From: Phocaeicola_A sp045545095
Lineage (GTDB): Bacteria; Bacteroidota; Bacteroidia; Bacteroidales; Bacteroidaceae
Assembly (NCBI GenBank): GCA_045545095.1
Contig: JAZQAG010000022.1
Span: 16,371 to 80,370, forward strand
DNA length: 64,000 nucleotides
Direction: 5' to 3'
The notes beneath the pieces are model-generated. The model saw nothing but the letters and a program-made list of their open reading frames with translations, made no database searches and was not told the origin of the DNA. Shown piece by piece: positions 17,772 to 25,800 of this stretch. The position numbers were made by a program, and so were the translations under genes. Numbering within the stretch: the first letter of the stretch is position 1; each line of letters opens with the position of its first letter.

Positions 17772-18060
17772 AGTGTAAATAGGACTGTGTCAAGACTGTT
17801 TCTTATTTTATTATCTTCAGCAGGAAAACACGCGTGTTTTCCTGCTGAGGAGCCTTTCGGATTGCAAAGTTACATGATTTCAAATCTATCACCAAATTTA
17901 ATGGCCAATTGTTGTGAAGTCAGTGCCCAATTCGTCAGGGGCATAGTCCATTTCTCAGAAATATTACGATAAGCCAGATAGACGAGTTTCTCCAACGCTG
18001 TATCAGATGGGAATACTCCTTTATTCTTCGTGACCTTGCGTATTTGGTGTATAATTGTTT
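17772..18060 (-). mobile_element. IS256-family remnant (transposase C-terminus and right end)
   Basis: On the minus strand a frame ending at the TAA at 17870-17872 reads IRKVTKNKGVFPSDTALEKL, then VYLAYRNISEKWTMPLTNWA, the C-terminus of IS256-type transposases. The upstream part is missing; the fragment fades into the DUF262 gene's end. Just beyond lies a perfect palindrome (17818-17847) and an end resembling IS256 termini around 17772-17800 (GTGTAAATAGGACTGTGTCA). It marks an old insertion between the KAP gene and the restriction-modification pair. Confidence 0.75.
17818..17847. terminator. Perfect 30-bp palindrome in the IS256 remnant
   Basis: The arms CAGCAGGAAAACACG and CGTGTTTTCCTGCTG are exact complements with no loop. 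It probably is the element's own terminator and may now end transcription from the left or right. Confidence 0.65.
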
Positions 18061-18074
18061 GCTTATACTATATG

Positions 18075-19238
18075 CTATTTATTTCCCTTTGCTCTATTAT
18101 GTGTTTTACACAACATTTGACAATTAGCGATGTCTGTTGCTCCACCTTTGCTCCATGCCGTCACATGATCAGCATCCATTTCGCTGAGTTTCCATATTCG
18201 GGTACGGTTGGCTTCGTGTCCCATAGCGCAATGAGGACAGTTGGATATACCAAGTGTTTTGGCCTCTTCTGTTTGTTGTGAATAGACTCTCTTTTTGGTC
18301 GCTTCGTCAAATACACGTACTTCGAGTAGTTTGGAGTCTTGCATATCACCTAAAATATATTCAAATATTCCTTTCCTATTTTTAATATAAGGGTCGCTAT
18401 ACAGTTCTCGAACTTTATCGGAAACTTCTTGCGGATTGTATGGCCGAAGATGATAGGTTTCGTAAAGCCGCCCCCATTCCAAACCGCGCATTTCACTTTC
18501 CACATCAATGAATGTTGTGGATATCCAATCTATCACAGAATTGAAGTAGGCTTTAATTTCATTGATATTCGTGTCGTAGCGGTGAAGGCTCATATATGTT
18601 TCTACATCTCCTCGGCTCACCCATTCCAATGCACGTTCCAAAAAGTCTTGCCTATTTACTGCTCCCGCAACGTATGCACTCCATTTTTGCACATTCGCAT
18701 TTTGGCTGTTACTGAATTCGGCCTTACAAAGTGTGACAAAGGGACCGGAATAGATGGCATTGCGAAGCTCTTGCGCATTCAGTGGCACACCGGCGATGTT
18801 AATGGTCTTGAACCATTCTTTAATTTCGCTTTCTTCGCCTTCACATTCATAGATAAGCAGTTTTGTGTTCAAGATTCGTTCTTGAAGGTCTGTTGCCAAT
18901 GCACCGAAATATTGAGGCATCCCGTTGGCATCCTTTATGGCAAACTTGCCTGTCACATATCGCCCAAGGCTGGTAATACGTTGTTGTCCGTCGAGCACTT
19001 CCAATCTGCCATCTTTCAATTTATTGAAATAGATTAGCCCTAACGGATAGTTCCTTAGTACAGATTCAATAACTGCTATATCTTTCTTGGTTTCTGCGTA
19101 AATATAGTTACGCTGATATTCGGGCTGAATGGTGAGTCTCCCTGACAGACCAAACAACCCTCTGCCTTCAAGTTCATTATATACAAAGCCTTCACAAATA
19201 TCACGGATGGTAATGTCGGTTCTAAGTTTCGTTTCCAT
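18075..19238 (-). CDS. DUF262-HNH endonuclease
   Basis: 387 residues. The N-terminal DUF262 (ParB/GmrS-like nucleotide-handling) domain has IQPEYQRNYIY and DGQQR (residues 83-87). The C-terminus is an HNH nuclease: a CPHC pair, DADHVTAWSKGG (the catalytic DH), and CQMLCKTHNRAKGN with the second cysteine pair. DUF262 proteins such as GmrSD restrict modified DNA and other types cut unmodified DNA with a partner methylase. Its ATG overlaps the stop of the upstream methyltransferase (TAATG), so the pair is translated together; it is most likely the nuclease half of a restriction-modification system. Confidence 0.88.
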   Translation of the reverse strand: METKLRTDITIRDICEGFVYNELEGRGLFGLSGRLTIQPEYQRNYIYAETKKDIAVIESVLRNYPLGLIYFNKLKDGRLEVLDGQQRITSLGRYVTGKFAIKDANGMPQYFGALATDLQERILNTKLLIYECEGEESEIKEWFKTINIAGVPLNAQELRNAIYSGPFVTLCKAEFSNSQNANVQKWSAYVAGAVNRQDFLERALEWVSRGDVETYMSLHRYDTNINEIKAYFNSVIDWISTTFIDVESEMRGLEWGRLYETYHLRPYNPQEVSDKVRELYSDPYIKNRKGIFEYILGDMQDSKLLEVRVFDEATKKRVYSQQTEEAKTLGISNCPHCAMGHEANRTRIWKLSEMDADHVTAWSKGGATDIANCQMLCKTHNRAKGNK

Positions 19239-20407
19239 TATCTATGTTTTATTAATATCCGTTGATAAACCTTTTCTCTTAATCCTTCTCGTATGACAAC
19301 TCCACTGGCATTCAAATCGTATGTCCCTTTTTTGGCAAACTTTTGAATATAAGCATCTTTACATTCTTGGGTTGTATAATTTTTTGTTTTAAGGCTATAC
19401 AAATCCTCATTTTCACACATCCCTACAATCTCAAATTGTTCGGGACAATATTTATCCAAGAAAGAAATAGGAACTCCCATTACTCCATTATAATCATCGG
19501 GAATAGCATCGGTATAGGGAATTTCTATCGCATCGTAATTATCGTAGTGCTCATACGATTCTTTCCCTCTGATATCTTTATGCTTGCTGAACTTCAGGTT
19601 ATCTGCCATAGACATTAATGGTATTGGTTGGTGACGACGACCATGGTCTATGTTTGTAAACCAACAGGAATTCCCAAGTCTTGTGTAATCACCCACATAG
19701 CCTAATCTTGCAGCCTTGGCTCTATCGCTATCTTTTACAACTGTTCCTTTAGGTACTCCAAAGACCATGTCGGTGACGAATCCAGTCGCTCCTAACCATG
19801 TTTTGTTATCCTTTATTAATGGGAATGTTTCTTTATAGGTGATAGCATTCATGTTACCTATAATTAAGAATTTCTTATCGACTTCCACAATCCAAGCTAA
19901 AAATTCTCTAAACAAAGAAAACGGTGGATTAGTTACAATGATGTCTGCTTCATCACGTAGTGCTGTGACTTCTTTGCTTTTGAAATCACCATCACCTTCT
20001 AAGTATTTCCATTCAAGGTCGTTTACATCTATGCGTCCGTCACCAGTTTTGTCGTGATCGAGAACAAATATTTTGCCACAAATACGGCTTTTCTCTACAG
20101 AAAACAATGGGTTTTCTGTTTCGAAGAGTGTTGGTTCCCAATCAGTTTTGAACTTTTTGCTCTCTATGGCATAACTTGTACTGATTAACTTCTTCAAGCC
20201 CAACCGCTCGAAGTTTTGCGCAAAATAGCGAGTAAAGTTACTCCACTCGGGATCATCACACGGTAATAGCACCGTTTTGCCCCTGAAAACATCGGGGTCG
20301 TACTCCAAATAAGCGTTTACTTCCTTCTCAATATCTTGATACTGGGTATAGAATTCATCGTTCTTTGCATTCTTTGCATTCGACAGATTACTATTTGCCA
20401 TAGTCAT
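19238..20407 (-). CDS. EcoRI-type adenine-specific DNA methyltransferase
   Basis: 389 residues from the ATG at 20407; the reading frame continues to a TTG at 20425, and an ATG at 20401 (MANSNLSNAKN) is also possible. The start KNDEFYTQYQDIEKEV is characteristic of the EcoRI methylase family, and NPPF near residue 160 is the catalytic motif IV of N6-adenine methyltransferases. It probably methylates the adenine of a specific sequence and protects the host from the DUF262-HNH nuclease encoded immediately downstream. A long, structured untranslated region lies upstream. Confidence 0.9.
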   Translation of the reverse strand: MTMANSNLSNAKNAKNDEFYTQYQDIEKEVNAYLEYDPDVFRGKTVLLPCDDPEWSNFTRYFAQNFERLGLKKLISTSYAIESKKFKTDWEPTLFETENPLFSVEKSRICGKIFVLDHDKTGDGRIDVNDLEWKYLEGDGDFKSKEVTALRDEADIIVTNPPFSLFREFLAWIVEVDKKFLIIGNMNAITYKETFPLIKDNKTWLGATGFVTDMVFGVPKGTVVKDSDRAKAARLGYVGDYTRLGNSCWFTNIDHGRRHQPIPLMSMADNLKFSKHKDIRGKESYEHYDNYDAIEIPYTDAIPDDYNGVMGVPISFLDKYCPEQFEIVGMCENEDLYSLKTKNYTTQECKDAYIQKFAKKGTYDLNASGVVIREGLREKVYQRILIKHR

Positions 20408-20480
20408 TCTTTCTTTCACGGTCAAGGGCTACGGCAACCGTATGTTTTTCTATTCCACCCACGTAAAGACACAAAAAAAG

Positions 20481-20807
20481 CGTGAAGCCCTGCACTGTCG
20501 CTCGCTTCACGATTAGAGGCTCGTAGGAAATTGCCCTGTTTGTCAAAGCGAGCAACGAGAGAAAACCCCACGCTGAGCTATGATAACAACCCTACTACGT
20601 CCAAAGTTGCCATTGGCGTACAAGTACACCAATGGCTATAGACACAGTTAGGGCTGTATATACTACAGCCAAGGGGCATTCACCGTTGCTTTGTTTCTGA
20701 CAAACATTTTGAAATTTTCCTACGATTTCTAATCGTCAAAACCAAAGCGTAGTAAACGCCTTTCAATATGTCTGCTACCCTACCCTTTAAACCTTTGTGA
20801 AAGGTTT
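20481..20807 (-). ncRNA. Large inverted-repeat structured segment upstream of the methylase
   Basis: Long arms pair: CGATTAGA (20510-20517), CGTAGGAAATT (20522-20532) and GTTTGTCA (20538-20545) are complementary, in order, to TCTAATCG (20728-20735), AATTTTCCTACG (20713-20724) and TGACAAAC (20698-20705). Between the arms are two more hairpins: GCCATTGG/CCAATGGC (20609-20636) and GGCTGTA/TACAGCC (20652-20670). Outside are CGTGAAG/CTTCACG (20481-20511) and AAACCTTT/AAAGGTTT (20789-20807). It may be an RNA leader, a DNA element such as an attachment or transfer region, or a miniature transposon. The strand and function are not known. Confidence 0.6.
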
Positions 20808-21533
20808 TGGGCGAAGTAGCGGGACAAAGATAAGAATTAATTATGAATTATAAATTATGAATTATGAAGAATTGTGTGGAATATGTTGAAGAACACTAAT
20901 CAGCTACGAGTGACGAGCTACAAGCTACGAGTGAAGTTGCCGTATGCTGAAAGATGACTACATTTATCCCCCATTTGTGCTGGAATAACTATCATTTTGT
21001 CAAACTGTATATTGGGGCTGCGAGAATCGCGTATTTCTGTCCGAAAAGGATTTAGGTCGCAAATACGCGAGTTTTGAGGTGGTTGAATGGGATAAGTAGC
21101 TGATATCGTGGGCGGTGTGGAATATGCAATTGGCAAAATGGGGGAATTCTACGCGTGGGAAATGGCTTTGTTGGGTGATTGCTTTCCTCTGAAAATCTTA
21201 TCCTCCTTTCAAATCTGGAAATGCGCCTTGCTTTTTCTCAAATGCGCCTTGCATATTCCAAAATGCAAGGCGCATTCATACCAACTGTGAGCCGCATTTG
21301 AAAAAATGTAAGGCGCATTTTTGGATATTCCATGCCGAATTGCTGCAAAGGGGCGCGAAAGGTGGGCAATGGAGGTGCGGATGTGAGCTGTAGAAACCTG
21401 TAGTTTGCTTCTTACAGAGACTCATAAAAATGTGAAATTCCTGCTTTTTTGCCCAAAAATGGCTCTTGTTTTTGCATAATTATGCAAATTTCGTCTATGT
21501 ATGCGATTTTTGGAAGTGACAAAATGGTATCTA
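20808..21533. other. Gene-free region with short repeats and palindromes
   Basis: No gene is supported. AATTATG-type heptamers run at 20841-20876 and GCTACGA-type heptamers at 20903-20934. Two AAATGCGCCTTGC motifs (21219-21231 and 21240-21252) face a complementary AATGCAAGGCGCATT (21261-21276) and a relative near 21304. CGCGTATTT near 21028 pairs with AAATACGCG near 21060. Confidence 0.6.
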
Positions 21534-21900
21534 GCTACGAGCTACAAGTTACGAGCTACAAGTTACGAGCTACGAGTGACAAGCTACGAGTTACGAGCTA
21601 CAAGCTACGAGTGACTAGCTACGAGTTACGAGCTACGAGCTACAAGTTACGAGCTACGAGTGACAAGCTACGAGTGACAAGCTACGAGTGACAAGTTACG
21701 AGCTACAAGCTACGAGTGACAAGCTACGAGTGACAAGTTACGAGCTACAAGCTACGAGTTACAAGCTACAAGCTACGAGTTATTAGCTACGAGTTACAAG
21801 CTACGAGTTACGAGCTACGAGTTATTAGCTACGAGTTACTAGCTACGAGTTACGAGCTACGAGTTACAAGCTACAAGTTACGAGTTATTAGTTACGAGTG
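21534..21900. repeat. Heptanucleotide tandem array (about 52 units)
   Basis: The whole segment is made of 7-base units of the forms GCTACGA, GTTACAA, GCTACAA, GTTACGA, GTGACAA and GTTATTA, i.e. approximately G(C/T)TAC(A/G)A. Frames through it are open for up to 80 codons, but they only reflect the repeat and are not genes. Confidence 0.95.
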
Positions 21901-21981
21901 GCTATGCGGATATAAGCGAAGCGAGGATGTGCCCGATGGACACACCCTCGCTTTGGGTTATGGGTGAATGGGGGTTGGTTA

Positions 21982-22674
21982 TTAGATGAACTTCTCGCGC
22001 TTCTGCAGGTTGAGCAGGGCCAGAAGGATGAAGACCAATGAGCCGATGCCAAGGAAGAGGCGGTTCTTCAGGACGGTGCTTTCCCAGATGACGGGATGGA
22101 TGTTCTCCGGGAGGCTGTAGGGATTGAGCGAAATGTCCCACATGGTGTTCTTGAAGAATGAGTCGCGCAGGAAGATGAGGGCTATTCCCAGAATGATGAT
22201 GATGAGCGCTGTGGCATTTCCGTTGCGGGTGAGCGTGGAAAGGAGGAAGGCCAGACAACCCATGAACAGTACGGGGAACATGAGGCGCCAGGACATGCCC
22301 AACGGACTGATGGGAAAGACCAGGAAATAGGTGATGGCTGAATATAACATCAGGACACCGAAGACGAGTACAAAGATGAGGAACAGGCGGGAGAGCCATA
22401 CCTTGTACATGTAACCGGGTATGCCAAAAAGGATTTCCAGTATGCGGGCATCGGCATCGTTCTGAATACCGAAGGTGGCGGGATAGAATACCAGCAACAG
22501 GGCGGGAAAGAAAAGGTGGGAATAGAGCATTTCGTCTGTGGGGAGCTCGCCTCGCCATAGGCTGTTCCATACGAAGTAGGCGTACAACAGGAAACTGGTG
22601 AGCAGAAACCACATGAAACGTCCACCGAAGATAATCTTCAGATTGAATGAGGAGATGGTGAGAAATGGGTTCAT
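21982..22674 (-). CDS. ABC-2-type transporter permease
   Basis: 230 residues, very hydrophobic, about six membrane segments (for example FMWFLLTSFLLYAYFVWNSL, LFLIFVLVFGVLMLYSAITY and FLGIGSLVFILLALLNL near the end). The loop DADARILEILFGIPG is the coupling-helix-like region of ABC-2 permeases. It lies directly after the RND-ABC fusion gene and contains no ATPase, so the fused ATPase of that protein is its probable motor. The substrate is unknown. Confidence 0.82.
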   Translation of the reverse strand: MNPFLTISSFNLKIIFGGRFMWFLLTSFLLYAYFVWNSLWRGELPTDEMLYSHLFFPALLLVFYPATFGIQNDADARILEILFGIPGYMYKVWLSRLFLIFVLVFGVLMLYSAITYFLVFPISPLGMSWRLMFPVLFMGCLAFLLSTLTRNGNATALIIIILGIALIFLRDSFFKNTMWDISLNPYSLPENIHPVIWESTVLKNRLFLGIGSLVFILLALLNLQKREKFI

Positions 22675-22680
22675 GATTGT

Positions 22681-22803
22681 AATTATGAATTATGAATTGT
22701 GAGTTCTGAGTTTTGAGTTCTGAGTTCTGTGTTCTGAGTTTTGAGTTCTGGGTTCTGAGTATGGGATATAACTCAGCACTCAAAACTCAGCACTCAGAAC
22801 TCT
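22681..22803. repeat. Second set of heptamer repeats, self-complementary
   Basis: 22681-22697 consists of AATTATG-type units, 22701-22760 of GAGTTCT-type units (GAGTTCT, GAGTTTT, GTGTTCT), and 22771-22803 of AACTCAG/CACTCAG-type units that are the reverse complement of the second set. It can fold into a hairpin between the fusion gene and the permease gene. Confidence 0.85.
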
Positions 22804-22805
22804 CT

Positions 22806-25800
22806 TTATATTTCTTTAAGCAGACAGAGGTAGGCGTCCTCGAGGTTGGCTTCGACAAGGGTGGCATCGGCATAGGGCGGGCGCTCTATGGAGATGTAGC
22901 GAATGCGTACACGGTCGTCCTCCATCATGTTGTTGACGATGAGACGGCTGTCGAGTTGCGACAGTTCATCGGGGCTGACGGTGAATGTCCACACTTTGTT
23001 TTCGGCCATACGTATCATGTCCATGGGTTCGCCGAAATATTTCAGACGGCCACGGTTGATGACTACTACCTGGTTGCACGAGCTGGCAATATCTTCGATA
23101 ATGTGGGTTGAGAAGATGACGATGCGCTCGCGACTGAGCTCTACCAGGAGGTTACGGAAACGGATACGCTCGCGTGGGTCGAGACCTGCCGTAGGTTCAT
23201 CGACTACCAGAATGCGGGGCAGATGGAGCAGGATGAGGGCTATACCTATACGCTGCTTCATACCTCCGGAGAAGGAGCCTATCTTGTTGTCGCGACGCTC
23301 GTACATGTGTACGGACTTGAGCACGTACTCCAGACGTTCGCGGCGGACAGTGTTGTTGGTGATTCCCTTCAGGATGGCCTGATAGTCGAGGAAGTCCCAA
23401 GCGCTCATGTTCTCGTACATGCCGAACTCCTGTGGAAGGAAGCCGATGAGGCCTTGCAACTCTTCGCGGTACTCGAGGGTGTTCATGCCATTGATGCGGA
23501 TGGTACCGTAGCTCTGGTCAAGGATGCCGGTGATGATACGCATCATGGTGGACTTACCTGCACCGTTGGGTCCGAGAAGGCCGAACATACCGGTCTTGAT
23601 CTCAAAGGATACGCCACGCAATGCCTTGAAGGGGGTGCGACGACGACCGATGATGGGGATGCTCTTTACCATAATGAACCAGGTGCGGCGAAGTTCGGCA
23701 AAGCGGCCGGTGAGACGCTCGACATTGATATTATTGTCATAGAGGTAGGCCGATGTGAGGCTGATGGCTATGCAGAGTGCCCACAGTACGGACATGACAA
23801 TGATGCCGGAGTTTCCAATCCCGCGCCAATGGAGGAACCAGAGGGTGAGAACGGGGATGGTGAAAAAGACGACGCGGTGAATGACGCGCAATGTCTTCTT
23901 CCGGGAGGGAATGCGATAGCCGATATAGCTGCGCACCATGTTCCAGATATGATATACGCCTGCACAGGTGGCGAAGGTCATGACGAGTATCCAGAAGGTG
24001 CTATCGAGATACCATGCGGCCATGTAGGCAAAGAAGGCGAATACGGCCACTTGCCACAGGATGGGGAGGAAATCGCCCAACTGATGGAACTGGCGGTCGA
24101 GCCCCAAGCGGCGACGAATCTTCAGACCGCTTATCCACTGACGCTGGAAATGGGGGACGCGGTCGTAAATCTTCACCAGATTGCGAACCTCGATGGTGAT
24201 GGATTCGTCTTCCTTGATGACATGGGCTCCGGCCAGACGGATGGAGGACATGATGAACCAAGTACATCCGGGTATCAGGCAGATGAGTACCATCAGGTAG
24301 AGCAACTGGATGAACATGCCGTCAACCTGAGTATAAATATAGAACACACCAAGTACGAAGATGGCTGCATGAAGCAGGTGCATGGGACGGCTGAGTGAAC
24401 GGTACCAGGCCAGGATATTCTCCATCGAGAGATAGATGGTGGGAATCATTATCAGGGTCAGCAGGGCTGAGAAGGAGAGTCCGCCAATGACGGTCACGGC
24501 AAAGGGGGCTCCTATGGCGCCGGCATAATCGGTATCGCCCATGGCCATGGGGAGCATGGCTATGACGGTGGTGATGGTGGTAATGAGGATAGGACGCAGG
24601 CGGGAGAATCCGCTGGTGATGAGTGCACGGTTGCGGCCATATCCGCGCTGGCGCAGGATGTTGGCATAGTCGATGAGGATGATTCCATTGTTTACCACTA
24701 CACCCAGCAGGATAAGGAATCCGGTGAGGGTGTTGGCATTCAGCAGGGTGCCTTCGGTGATGAGCAGACCCAACAATGAACCGATGGCGGCCAAGGGTAT
24801 GGTGAACAGCAACACAAAGGGGGTGACTACTGACTGGAATACCGAAGCCAGAATCATGAATATCAGGATGAGCGAGGCCATGATGAGGAACTTGAACTCG
24901 CCCATAGACTCATCTTCCCGATCTACCTGGATGGCTATACCGCTGGGCAGGTTGTAACCGGCAATCAGCTGGTCAACCTCATCGCGGTAGCCTTCGAGCA
25001 CATCCTTGGGGAGGTTCTCGCTCTGGTCGATGGTATAGGTGATGGTGATTTCGCGGTCGCGGTTCACACGGTTGATCTGTGAAATGTCACGTGTATATTT
25101 GATGGAGGCCAGCGAGGCGAGTTCATGCAATCCGCCATTGGCATCTTCTATCATGACACGACGAAGGTCGTCCACGGTCTTGGGCATGTTCTTGAGTTTC
25201 TCTTCCTCCTCTTCGGTAAGGTCTTCCTTGATGACAATCTCATACTCGTCGGTGTCCAACTTGAGGTTGGTACCGGTGCTGAGTTCACGGCCCAATGAGC
25301 TGAGACCGGCGGTAATGTTCTGACGGGAGATGTCATAAGAAGCCAATACGACGGGGTCGAACGTCAGATGGATTTCGCGACGACGGCCGGGATTGGTGGC
25401 CCATGTTGAGGAGATGAATTCCATCTCGCCCAAATAGTAACGGATATCATCGGAAATGACGTCCATCATATCGAAATCGGAACCCTTGATGACAATCCGT
25501 TCGCTGTTGTCGCCTACGCCCAAGATGTCCATGAATCCTGACATGGCAGAGGCGGCACCTCCCTGATTGGTGGCTGAAGCACCGGCAGAGATACGGGTGT
25601 AGATGTTGGGCAGACGTACGCGCTGGTTCAGGTCTGAGATAATCTCTGAGATGTTTCGTCCGCCGTTTTCATAGTAGCCTTCTTTCAGTGTCAGGGTGAT
25701 GGAGGCTTCGTCCTCGGCAATGCGGCTGATGATATCTTCCCGTTCGGGGAAACTGTCCAACTTGGATTCCAACAGTTCGACAATCTTTTCGGAATATTCC

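Noticed and set aside
20481..20807. tmRNA or RNase P RNA
   Set aside because: The conserved tmRNA ends and RNase P core motifs were not found on either strand.
21449..21691. 80-codon frame through the heptamer array
   Set aside because: Its peptide repeats with the DNA repeat, and its start lies in simple non-coding sequence.
21902..22783. 293-residue minus-strand frame overlapping the ABC permease
   Set aside because: It runs through the repeat arrays and gives a His/Pro-rich composition, while the 230-residue frame has clear membrane segments.
23223..24398. 391-residue plus-strand frame inside the RND-ABC fusion gene
   Set aside because: It lies opposite the well-supported ABC ATPase and has no recognised domain; antisense shadow.
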